A DNA stretch of 64,000 nt from Fodinibius salsisoli (GTDB lineage Bacteria > Bacteroidota > Rhodothermia > Balneolales > Balneolaceae). Below, one piece after another: positions 18,090-25,786 of the stretch. The translations under genes and the position numbers were made by a program. Numbering within the stretch: the stretch's first letter is position 1; each line of letters opens with the position of its first letter. The notes under the pieces were generated by a model, which was not told where the DNA came from, did not search any database, and was given only the letters and a program-made list of their open reading frames with translations. The stretch spans positions 310,001-374,000 of the forward strand of contig NZ_JAGGJA010000003.1 of NCBI RefSeq assembly GCF_026229185.1, given 5' to 3'.

Positions 18090-18420
18090 AATAGTTATAT
18101 TCAAAAGGTTAATAATTGTTGAGATAAATATTTCTAAAAAGTTACTACTAACCTTAAGCACTTAATGCAAATAAATCAACATTTTGTGCAAATTTATTAT
18201 TTTATTGCATAAAATTATTATTAAACTTGCATTAATTGAGCAAGTTTGACTAATTACTATAGGTGAATTAGCGCCAAATGGCCTTTGAAATAATGCTTGA
18301 CAAGTTATTTAATAAAGCATTCCTTAATGACTAGTTTATCTTGCATAAAGTTCCATAGCGGCCTAAGGGTTATGAGAGAATTGGTTTCCTTCGGATAGTT
18401 CAAATTGATACAAACAAATA
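18090..18420. promoter_or_regulatory. susC/lacI divergent control region with two palindromes
   Basis: This AT-rich spacer holds candidate LacI operators. ATTTTAT/ATAAAAT (18199-18205 with 18209-18215) is a perfect palindrome around TGC. AAACTTGC/GCAAGTTT (18223-18230 with 18240-18247) is a perfect inverted repeat with nine bases between. AATGCTT/AAGCATT (18292-18298 with 18315-18321) is a third, looser pair. On the minus strand TAAATTTG (18196-18189) fits the Bacteroidota -7 consensus TAnnTTTG for susC, with the first palindrome just upstream; no clear -33 TTTG is visible. Confidence 0.55.
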
Positions 18421-19422
18421 ATGAAAGTTACGCTTAAGGATATAGCAGAAGATACAGGGTACTCTGTTTCTACGGTTTCCAGAGTTATGAATGGTTCTAA
18501 TAAAATTAGTGCTAAAACCCGCGATGAAATTTTAGAGAGTGCAAAAAAACATAAATACCGTTCCCCTAAGGTCAAAAATGCTCATTCCTCTACCCAGCTA
18601 CTTAATATCGCCCTCATTGGTACGGGTTTTCATGAAGGTGAGTTCTATGTGTCGTTTTTCAATGGTCTAAATCGGGCTGCCCGCAAGCATAACATTCAAC
18701 TATTTCTGACTGGCGTACCGGATTGTGAAGATGATATTCTTAAAGTGATAAAAGAAGTTTCCTTTAACTATTATGATGGGGCTATTCTCTATATTCCCGA
18801 GTTTAAGCGGCAGAATTATGAAAAAATTCGTACGATTATTCCGGATAAATTCCCCATTATCTCTAACGCCTTAATTGAAAATCCTGCTTTTCCAACCATT
18901 ACATTCGATAGCTATAGTGGCGGCCATTTAGCAGCAGTCCACTTCGAGCAAAAAAACCACCGTAAGGTTGGGATCATCAAAGGACCTTCGGAACGGGCGG
19001 AATCAAGGTTTCGATATAATGGATTTACAGATTATATAGCACATCATGATCAGATGGAACTTAACTGGTCGTACCAAGGAGACTTTACTTTCGAGTCTGG
19101 CCATGATGCTTTTGAGGCTTTTGATAAACTGGCCGATAAACCAAGTGCTATCTTTGCATCCAACGACGATATGTGCAATGGTTTTATGGAAGCAGCCATT
19201 GACAAACAATATTCTTTCCCAAATGATATCGCAATCATGGGATATGATAACCTTCCTGTTTGCCGGCACAACAGACCGACGATGTCTTCAATCAATACAG
19301 ATTTTGAACAGCTTGGACTGACGACCATGAAACTGCTCCGGGAAAAACTATCCAATCCCGAACCTAAAACCGGAATACTTAGTTTTGTACCCGTATCGGT
19401 CAGTCAACGTCAATCAACTTAG
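18421..19422 (+). CDS. LacI-family transcriptional regulator
   Basis: This is a 333-residue sugar-responsive repressor. The N-terminal helix-turn-helix and hinge are clear (MKVTLKDIAEDTGYSVSTVS, RVMNGSNKISAKTRDEIL). A periplasmic-binding-protein-like effector domain follows (NIALIGTGFHEGEFYVSFFN, KVGIIKGPSERAESRFRYNG, DKPSAIFASNDDMCNGFMEA, IAIMGYDNLPVCRHNRPTMS). It is divergent from susC and upstream of the symporter gene, so it most likely controls the glucan locus on both sides through the palindromes in between. The effector is not predictable from sequence. Confidence 0.95.
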   Translation: MKVTLKDIAEDTGYSVSTVSRVMNGSNKISAKTRDEILESAKKHKYRSPKVKNAHSSTQLLNIALIGTGFHEGEFYVSFFNGLNRAARKHNIQLFLTGVPDCEDDILKVIKEVSFNYYDGAILYIPEFKRQNYEKIRTIIPDKFPIISNALIENPAFPTITFDSYSGGHLAAVHFEQKNHRKVGIIKGPSERAESRFRYNGFTDYIAHHDQMELNWSYQGDFTFESGHDAFEAFDKLADKPSAIFASNDDMCNGFMEAAIDKQYSFPNDIAIMGYDNLPVCRHNRPTMSSINTDFEQLGLTTMKLLREKLSNPEPKTGILSFVPVSVSQRQST

Positions 19423-19533
19423 TTTTTCACTTTTGCTTGCCACTCCCCTGTTCACGAAGCGAGTGCCAACGTTTTTTTCAACAATCGACTTTTCTTACCT
19501 TGGGACAAATTTAACCCCTTAATGATGCTGTAA

Positions 19534-21087
19534 TTGACCATCTTAGATGTTGCCATAATTGCCATCTATTTGCTCTTCATTAGCTGGAGAGGACTTCGGG
19601 AAGCACAAAGCCATCAAAACACTGATGACTTTTTCCTTGCCGGACGTTCTTTAAGCTGGCCTCTTATCGGTTTATCGCTTTTCGCTACCAACATCTCAAT
19701 TACCAGTATAATTGGTTTAGCAAGTAGTGGCTATAAGACGGGTATTTCCGTATTTAACTATGAGTGGGTGGGATCAGTCATGCTGGTTATTTTTGCCATC
19801 TTCATTGCCCCATTTTATCTGAAGTACCGGCTCACCACCATGCCCGAATACCTTGAACGGCGCTATGATCACCGGTCCAGATTATTTTTCTCTGTCATTG
19901 CCATCACTGTTAATATTTTTATTGATATTGCCGGGGCTCTCTACGCAAGTAGCCTTTTCCTGAGTGGCATCTTTCCCAGTTTAGACTTGCATATCCTTGT
20001 GTTTATCATGGCGCTCATTACCGGGCTTTATACCGTCTTGGGTGGCTTACGAGCAGTAATTGTAACGGATTCTATTCAAGCTGTTCTACTTACGGCCGGT
20101 TCCATCATTATTGCCTTTGTCGTCTATCAAAAAACGGGCTGGCAGGAAATTCATGCTTCCATCGATGCCAACCTCTTAAGCCTTATTCGTCCGGTCGATG
20201 ATACCTTAATTCCCTGGCCTACATTAATCATCAGCCTACCCATTCTCGCCTTTTATTTTATGTGCACCAACCAGCATATGGTTCAGCGTATTCTGGGAGC
20301 CCGGTCGGTAGATGATGGCAGGAAGGGTGCTATATTTGCGGCTTTCCTAAAGCTGCCTCTTTTATTTATGCTCATTCTTCCAGGAACTGCCGCCCGACTT
20401 ATTTATCCAGAACTTGAAAATACCAACCTCGTTTATCCATTCTTGATGTATGATTTTTTGCCAGCAGGTATACTTGGCATCGTACTAACTGGTTTCATAG
20501 CCGCCTTGATGTCTAGTATAGACTCTGCATTAACGGCTGCCTCCAGTATTGCTACCATGGATATCTATAGAAAATTCAGACCTCAAAGCAGTCAGCGCCA
20601 TCTCATAAACATGGGAAAAGTATTTATCATGGTTGCTGTTTTCATTGCTTCGCTTTGGGCACCATTTATTGAGCAGTTCCCCACCCTCTGGGAATACCTG
20701 CAGGCCTTGCTTTCTTATTTAAGTCCACCCGTAGTAACCTGCTTCATTTTTGGATTGTTTTGGCGAAAAGCCACATCTCAGGCAGCTTTCACCTCACTCT
20801 GGATGGGAAGTCTCGTTGGCCTAATGCTATTAGTCAATAATCATTTTTGGGATATTCTGCCCACCATCCATTATCTCTATTCTGCAACGATCATATTCCT
20901 TTTTAGCTCAAGCATTTTAGTCATTAGCAGCTATCTGGATACGTCTAAAACAGAATCCACCCTCCCTGAGGTAGATAAGAAAGAGATCTTTGCGCAGCCC
21001 TTATCACTCCCATGGTATAAAGGATACCCGGTCTTTGCCTGGATCGTCTGTATATGTACTACTATTATCGTGTTACTCTTTTGGTGA
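19534..21087 (+). CDS. Sodium/solute symporter (SSS family)
   Basis: This 517-residue inner-membrane protein has about 13 hydrophobic helices. SSS features include the N-terminal DDFFLAGRSLSWPLIGLSLF, NISITSIIGLASSGYKTG, TMPEYLERRYDHRSR, GLYTVLGGLRAVIVTDSIQA and AALMSSIDSALTAASSIATM. It probably imports a sugar or oligosaccharide with Na+. The start is TTG at 19534: the nearest in-frame ATG (19522) is followed by a stop (ATG ATG CTG TAA) immediately before the TTG. It lies 111 bases downstream of lacI on the same strand, which points to the same glucan locus. Confidence 0.9.
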   Translation: MTILDVAIIAIYLLFISWRGLREAQSHQNTDDFFLAGRSLSWPLIGLSLFATNISITSIIGLASSGYKTGISVFNYEWVGSVMLVIFAIFIAPFYLKYRLTTMPEYLERRYDHRSRLFFSVIAITVNIFIDIAGALYASSLFLSGIFPSLDLHILVFIMALITGLYTVLGGLRAVIVTDSIQAVLLTAGSIIIAFVVYQKTGWQEIHASIDANLLSLIRPVDDTLIPWPTLIISLPILAFYFMCTNQHMVQRILGARSVDDGRKGAIFAAFLKLPLLFMLILPGTAARLIYPELENTNLVYPFLMYDFLPAGILGIVLTGFIAALMSSIDSALTAASSIATMDIYRKFRPQSSQRHLINMGKVFIMVAVFIASLWAPFIEQFPTLWEYLQALLSYLSPPVVTCFIFGLFWRKATSQAAFTSLWMGSLVGLMLLVNNHFWDILPTIHYLYSATIIFLFSSSILVISSYLDTSKTESTLPEVDKKEIFAQPLSLPWYKGYPVFAWIVCICTTIIVLLFW

Positions 21088-21094
21088 TGGGCCA

Positions 21095-21129
21095 AAAGAA
21101 AACCCCGACATTTATTTAAAATATCGGGG
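21095..21129 (-). terminator. Intrinsic terminator after the Gfo/Idh/MocA gene
   Basis: CCCCGA (21103-21108) pairs with TCGGGG (21124-21129). Read on the minus strand, the hairpin is followed by TTTTCTTTT, so it terminates the oxidoreductase transcript. It may also serve the converging symporter transcript. Confidence 0.8.
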
Positions 21130-21182
21130 CTATAATCAACAAAATTCTTACAGAACTAAGTCCTTATTCTCCAAGAAACCTC

Positions 21183-22346
21183 TTATCCATCGGTTGGATC
21201 GTATTCCATATCCACCCACTTGCGATTCTTTCCGCTTTCAATAGCTTTGTTGATAAAATGCACCCCATGCGCACCATCATAAACAGTAGGAAAATCATGC
21301 GCCAGTGCATTAGCCTCCTCACCCGATAGACGAGCTGTAATAACATCAGCCACATTAGAATAGATATTTGCAAAAGCTTCAATAAAGCCTTCCGGATGGC
21401 CCTGGGGAATACGATTTCCAAACTGGGCAGCATCAGACAAATACGTATTGCCACGCTTATACACTTCTTCTGGAGCATCTTCATACTTTATTCGCAAGTA
21501 GTTGGGATTCTCCTGGTGCCATTCAAGCGAAGCTTCATCCCCATAGAGACGAATATTCAAATCGTTCTCCTCTCCCACCGACACCTGAGAGCAATATAAG
21601 ATTCCTCGTAGCCCTCCATCGTAGTGAACCAGCATATTGGCATCATCTTCAAGCTCATAGCCTTTCCCAAAGCTGTGAATATCAGCATAGAGTTCTGTTA
21701 GTTTTTGACCGGTTATATATTCCACCAGGTTTTCAGCGTGGCTGCCGATGTCGCCTACAGCTGAGGAGATCCCCGCTCTGTCAGGATCAAGTCTCCATAT
21801 ATTGTCATCTTCTCCCACTTGGGCCAGCCATCCCTGCGGATATTCGACCACAACTTTTCGAAGTGTTCCCAGCTTACCGTCAGCCACCAGTTTTCGGGCT
21901 TCTTTAACCATTGGATAGCCCGTATAGTTGTGGGTCAATGCAAAAATCACATCATGCTCTTCAACCAATCGGCAAAGCTCTTCGGCCTCCTCGATTGTGT
22001 GGGTCATTGGCTTGTCACAAACAACATGAATGCCTTGCTCTATAAAAGCCTTGGCTACCGGAAAATGGAGATGGTTCGGAGTAGTGATACTTACAAAGTC
22101 AATGCGTTCATCTGCTGGCAGAGCAGCCTCTTCTTCAGCCATCTCTTCATAGGATGTATAAACGCGATCTTCCGAAAGATGCAATTTGTTACCCATTTTT
22201 CGTGATTTCTCGGGCTTTGACGAAAAAGAACCAGCCACTAATTCTATCTTTCCATCTAATGCTGCAGCCATACGATGGACTTCTCCAATAAATGCTCCAG
22301 GACCGCCACCGACCATACCGTAACGAATTTTTCTATCTATTTCCAT
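21183..22346 (-). CDS. Gfo/Idh/MocA-family NAD(P)-dependent oxidoreductase
   Basis: This is a 387-residue protein with an N-terminal Rossmann fold (YGMVGGGPGAFIGEVH, 9-24), the family Lys in VCDKP (K112) and the pair Asp199/His203 in GDIGSHAENL. It has no signal peptide, so it is cytoplasmic. Members oxidise or reduce sugar hydroxyls, including 3-keto-sugar steps and inositols. It is divergent from a GMC flavoprotein/small subunit pair, which together fit a sugar-oxidation set. The exact substrate is not predictable. Confidence 0.92.
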   Translation of the reverse strand: MEIDRKIRYGMVGGGPGAFIGEVHRMAAALDGKIELVAGSFSSKPEKSRKMGNKLHLSEDRVYTSYEEMAEEEAALPADERIDFVSITTPNHLHFPVAKAFIEQGIHVVCDKPMTHTIEEAEELCRLVEEHDVIFALTHNYTGYPMVKEARKLVADGKLGTLRKVVVEYPQGWLAQVGEDDNIWRLDPDRAGISSAVGDIGSHAENLVEYITGQKLTELYADIHSFGKGYELEDDANMLVHYDGGLRGILYCSQVSVGEENDLNIRLYGDEASLEWHQENPNYLRIKYEDAPEEVYKRGNTYLSDAAQFGNRIPQGHPEGFIEAFANIYSNVADVITARLSGEEANALAHDFPTVYDGAHGVHFINKAIESGKNRKWVDMEYDPTDG

Positions 22347-22528
22347 TAGCTTAATAGTGTTAAATTATCTGTTTAGAATGATGTATCTAAATAAGAGATT
22401 TTAAAAGTTAAATTGCAAAAAATTAGCGGTCAGAAAATGAGCTAAAAGAAAAATATTGCAAATTTCTTGCAACTATCATTTTCCACATCTATGTTGCTTG
22501 GCAAGAGATTACTAATACAAGGAAAATT
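22347..22528. promoter_or_regulatory. Divergent control region with three TTGCAA sites
   Basis: The self-complementary hexamer TTGCAA occurs three times, at 22413-22418, 22456-22461 and 22467-22472. The last two start 11 bases apart, close to one helical turn. They sit between the oxidoreductase and GMC starts and could be regulator sites. The spacer is AT-rich, so chance is not excluded. Confidence 0.4.
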
Positions 22529-24250
22529 ATGGAAAATAAGATAAAGGAATACAATATCTCTCAATCCCCGGAACAGTATGATGCTATCGTGGTTGGCTCT
22601 GGCATTTCCGGAGGTTGGGCGGCAAAAGAACTGACTGAAAACGGACTTAAAACGTTGCTTCTTGAACGCGGTCGGGATGTGAAGCATGGAGAAGATTATA
22701 AGACTGAGCATATGCCTCCCTGGGAAGCTGAATTTCGTGGAAGAGGTGACCGCAAGCTGTTTGAAGAAGAGTATCCAATGCAGCTTCGATCTGATGTGAT
22801 CAATGAATATAACTATCACTTCTTTGTTAATGATAAGGAACATCCCTATCAAACGGATGAAGAAGATCCTTTCCTCTGGGTTCGCGGCTATCATGTGGGA
22901 GGGCGTTCGCTTACCTGGGGCCGCCAAACGTATCGGTGGAGCGACCTGGACTTTGAGGCCAACCTAAATGATGATATTGCCGTTGACTGGCCTATCCGAT
23001 ACGAAGATATTGAGCCTTGGTACGACTATGTCGAAAACTTTATCGGCGTAAGCGGTCAGGAAGAAGGCTTAGACCATCTCCCTGACGGGCAGTTTCTCCC
23101 TCCCATGGATATGAATTGCGTAGAGAAAGATGTGCGGGAGAAAATCAAAAATAACTTTGAATACCGGACCATGACCATTGGTCGTTGTGCTGTATTAACC
23201 GAGCCCCATAAAGGGCGGGGTTCTTGCCACTACTGTGGACCTTGTTCCCGAGGATGCAGCGTAGGCGCCTACTTTTCCAGCCAGAGTAGTACCCTGCCAG
23301 CTGCACGAAAAACCGGAAACCTTACGCTCCGGCCCAACAGTATCGTCCATAGTATTATTTACGATAAGGAAACAAATAGAGCTACGGGCGTACGCGTAAT
23401 TGACCGCCTTACCAAAGAAACGAAAGAGTTTTATGCAAATGTAATATTCTTGAATGCCTCCGCCCTTGGCAGCACCCAAATCATGCTCAATTCTACTTCG
23501 GAAGCCTTTCCGAACGGTATCGCCAATTCCAGTGGAGTGTTGGGACACTACCTGATGGATCACCACTTCCGCGTAGGTGCCTCCGGTTCATTTGAAGGGT
23601 ATACAGACCGCTACTACCACGGCAACCGGCCGAACGGTATTTACATACCCCGATTCCGAAATATCAATGAACAGACCATCCAGGATAGCTTTATCCGAGG
23701 TTACGGATTTCAGGGCGGGGCCTCTCGCTCCGGCTGGGGACGTGGAACCAATATGAAAGGTTTCGGTGAAGAATTTAAAAATAAGCTGCGGGATCCCGGG
23801 CAGTGGAATTTCTGGCTGACCGCCTTTGGCGAGATTCTACCCTACGAAGATAATTATGCCGAACTATCAGATAAAACCGATGACTGGGGAATTCCACAGC
23901 TTGAAATTCACGGTTCGATCAAGGATAATGAACACAGTATGCGTAAAGATATGGCAGCCACAGCTGCTGAAATGCTTGAAGCTGCCGGTGCTAAAAACGT
24001 TAGTACCAATGAAAATGAGTATCTGCTGGGTGAGGGCATTCATGAAATGGGTACTGCCCGTATGGGGCGTGATCCTAAAACATCAGTCTTAAATGCTCAT
24101 AACCAAGCTCATGACGTTCCCAATTTATTTGTGACCGACGGTGCCTGCATGACATCCGCAGCCTGTCAAAACCCATCAATTACCTATATGGCGCTGACTG
24201 CCCGGGCTGTTGATTTTGCAGTAGAGGAAATGAAAAAAGGAAATATTTAA
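22529..24250 (+). CDS. GMC-type FAD sugar dehydrogenase with Cys cluster (copy 1)
   Basis: This 573-residue flavoprotein has the FAD-binding GSGISGG (23-29), GGRSLTWG (124-131) and the C-terminal GMC signature HEMGTARMG, ending with ACQNPSITYMAL. A cysteine set CHYCGPCSRGC (Cys233, 236, 239, 243) contains the spacing C-x5-C-x3-C known for the [3Fe-4S] site of FAD-dependent glucose dehydrogenases of the glucoside 3-dehydrogenase group. It has no signal peptide. The next gene encodes the small subunit with a Tat-like signal, so folded co-export is likely. Expected role: periplasmic oxidation of a sugar or glycoside. A cytochrome subunit is not in this window. Confidence 0.9.
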   Translation: MENKIKEYNISQSPEQYDAIVVGSGISGGWAAKELTENGLKTLLLERGRDVKHGEDYKTEHMPPWEAEFRGRGDRKLFEEEYPMQLRSDVINEYNYHFFVNDKEHPYQTDEEDPFLWVRGYHVGGRSLTWGRQTYRWSDLDFEANLNDDIAVDWPIRYEDIEPWYDYVENFIGVSGQEEGLDHLPDGQFLPPMDMNCVEKDVREKIKNNFEYRTMTIGRCAVLTEPHKGRGSCHYCGPCSRGCSVGAYFSSQSSTLPAARKTGNLTLRPNSIVHSIIYDKETNRATGVRVIDRLTKETKEFYANVIFLNASALGSTQIMLNSTSEAFPNGIANSSGVLGHYLMDHHFRVGASGSFEGYTDRYYHGNRPNGIYIPRFRNINEQTIQDSFIRGYGFQGGASRSGWGRGTNMKGFGEEFKNKLRDPGQWNFWLTAFGEILPYEDNYAELSDKTDDWGIPQLEIHGSIKDNEHSMRKDMAATAAEMLEAAGAKNVSTNENEYLLGEGIHEMGTARMGRDPKTSVLNAHNQAHDVPNLFVTDGACMTSAACQNPSITYMALTARAVDFAVEEMKKGNI

Positions 24251-24255
24251 TGATA

Positions 24256-24342
24256 CTCGTGAGTAATGAGTCTTGAGTACTGAGAGCTCTTTATACATAT
24301 CCTACTCAAAAACTCATAACTCACTACTCACTACTCAAAACC
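24256..24342 (+). repeat. Palindromic ACTCA-rich intergenic element (copy 1)
   Basis: Between the GMC gene and its small-subunit gene, GTGAGTAATGAGTCTTGAGTA (24260-24280) can pair with TACTCAAAAACTCATAACTCAC (24303-24324; one bulge and one mismatch). CACTACTCACTACTCAAAACC then runs to 10 bases before the next ATG. A homologous element occupies the same place in the second GMC module (51651-51718). Confidence 0.8.
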
Positions 24343-24351
24343 TATAAAACT

Positions 24352-24930
24352 ATGGATAGACGAGAAGCAATAAAACAACTGGCATTTTTAAGTGGAGGAG
24401 CTCTTTCACTGACAACCGTAGCCGGTATTATGGGAGGCTGCTCAGCCGAAAGTGGAAGTAGTGGGTTTACTCCACAGACGTTATCTGCTGCGCAAAACAA
24501 ATTAGTAACCGTTTTTTCTGAACGAATTATTCCGGCCACTGATACACCGGGAGCAAAAGCAGCCAAGGTCAATGAGTTTATTGACCATATGCTTACCAAT
24601 TGGAATACCGATCAGGAAAAGGAACACTTTCTGAAAGGTCTTAATCATGTAGAGGAATTTAGTAACAGTGAATTTGGGAGTAATTTTGTAGAGCTTTCGA
24701 AAGATGATCAAATCTCATTGATGGAACAGCTGGAACAAGAAGCAATTGATAATCCCAATCCAGTACCAGGCTCCGACTTAAAACCTTTCTTCTCGATGAT
24801 GAAGGAGTTTACCGTTGTTGGTTATTATACCTCCGAGATTGGAGCTTCTGAAGAGCTCAAGTCAAATCTGGTTCCCGGATACTATGACGCTTGTATGCCC
24901 TATTCGGAGGTTGGGAGGGCTTGGTCGTAA
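24352..24930 (+). CDS. Gluconate 2-dehydrogenase subunit 3 family small subunit (copy 1)
   Basis: This is a 192-residue partner of the preceding GMC flavoprotein. The N-terminus MDRREAIKQLAFLSGGALSL carries a twin-arginine (RR at 3-4) and reaches a lipobox-like MGGC (Cys30), so it is probably a Tat-exported, perhaps lipid-anchored, protein. The rest fits the family: a Leu/Phe-rich helical body with RIIPATDTPGAKAAKVNEFI and EIGASEELKSNLVPGYYDAC. In FAD-glucose and glucoside 3-dehydrogenases this subunit is needed for export and maturation of the signal-less catalytic subunit. It lies 101 bases after the GMC stop. Confidence 0.88.
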   Translation: MDRREAIKQLAFLSGGALSLTTVAGIMGGCSAESGSSGFTPQTLSAAQNKLVTVFSERIIPATDTPGAKAAKVNEFIDHMLTNWNTDQEKEHFLKGLNHVEEFSNSEFGSNFVELSKDDQISLMEQLEQEAIDNPNPVPGSDLKPFFSMMKEFTVVGYYTSEIGASEELKSNLVPGYYDACMPYSEVGRAWS

Positions 24931-25494
24931 ACCTCAACAACTAATTAGAACGGCTAAGCTGAAAATTACAGCCAACATTATACACCTCAAATTTTCAGTT
25001 TAGCTGCTTATTTTATTAGCCTATCTACTTCAAATAAAATTACAATTATTTCTTTGCAAAGATAAAGGAAAAGCGATATTCTAAAACTAATTAATTAAAG
25101 AGTGCGTCTTAGACGCGAGTCTCCGAGTACTCTTCGGATTCCTTTTAAGGTTTTGCCCTCTTTATTTAGCTAAACTGCAATTTAAGAAATTAACAGCCTC
25201 TAGCTATGTTTTACAAAACCTTTACATCTTTACTTGACTGCATATCTTGCGACATTAGAAAGTATATTTCCTATATAGAGAGATTATTTCTAAATTTTTC
25301 CAACCTAGTATTAGTGAATTACACGTCTTGCTCTTTATCTGTACAAGATATGGAGCGTCAAACTGCTTATTTAGCGGGTTAAGAAGTCGTTATTCTATCG
25401 GATTTTCAATGTTATTACAACAATGTTGATAGGTAAGCTACTAACCCGATATTCATTTTAGAATACTGACCTCTAAAAAATGGAGGTGTCAGCT
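24931..25494. other. Structured non-coding gap downstream of the GMC module
   Basis: No credible gene lies in these bases. GCTAAGCTGAAAATT (24953-24967) pairs with AATTTTCAGTTTAGC (24990-25004; one mismatch) and is followed by a T-rich stretch, so it probably ends the GMC transcript. The palindrome GCGTCT/AGACGC (25104-25109 with 25111-25116) and CCGA/TCGG nearby form a second structured block. From 25200 on the DNA is AT-rich. Just before the next gene CTGACCTC (25465-25472) can pair with GAGGTGTCAG (25483-25492), which would cover its strong Shine-Dalgarno site. Confidence 0.5.
24953..25015 (+). terminator. Long-stem terminator-like hairpin after small subunit copy 1
   Basis: A 15-bp stem with one mismatch (arms 24953-24967 and 24990-25004) is followed by GCTTATTTTATT. 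The loop is 22 bases. The T-run is interrupted, so efficiency is uncertain. Confidence 0.55.
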
Positions 25495-25737
25495 ATGATT
25501 TTTAAGAACAAAAATATCCAGAGAATATTCATCAGAATACTTATTGCCTTTGCAATTGTTGCCTTGGTTGAATATTTAGTTATCACCTTTTTGAGCTCTA
25601 AACCCGTTATAATGCTTAAAGTGCAAGGTATAATTGGTGTTACAATTATTGCCTTCCTTATTCACAGCTGCTATAAAATATGGGTTATATATAACTTGGA
25701 TCATCCGCTATCTGAAAATGGTGACTCGGACCATTAA
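25495..25737 (+). CDS. Small two-helix membrane protein
   Basis: This 80-residue protein starts at the ATG at 25495, which has a rare strong GGAGG (25482-25486) 8 bases upstream; an ATG at 25480 overlaps that site and is less likely. Two transmembrane helices are visible, at about 12-31 (FIRILIAFAIVALVEYLVIT) and 39-60 (KVQGIIGVTIIAFLIHSCYK). A short acidic tail follows (SENGDSDH). I do not recognise the family. It lies 49 bases before the permease gene and could be co-transcribed with it. Confidence 0.7.
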   Translation: MIFKNKNIQRIFIRILIAFAIVALVEYLVITFLSSKPVIMLKVQGIIGVTIIAFLIHSCYKIWVIYNLDHPLSENGDSDH

Positions 25738-25786
25738 TAAGTAGTCTTTAAAATTTTTCAACGTTTAATCTATTAGTGTCAAGATA

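Noticed and set aside
18090-18161. Long N-terminal form of SusC starting at 18161
   Set aside because: It would put 24 residues ahead of a clean signal peptide that begins at 18089.
19423-19533. Terminator after lacI (CACTC...GAGTG followed by T-run near 19485)
   Set aside because: The stem is only five pairs with a long loop, so I could not support it as a terminator.
24256-24342. CRISPR-like or tandem satellite reading of the ACTCA repeats
   Set aside because: The units are irregular, have no spacers, and fold as one imperfect hairpin that recurs once at a homologous place.
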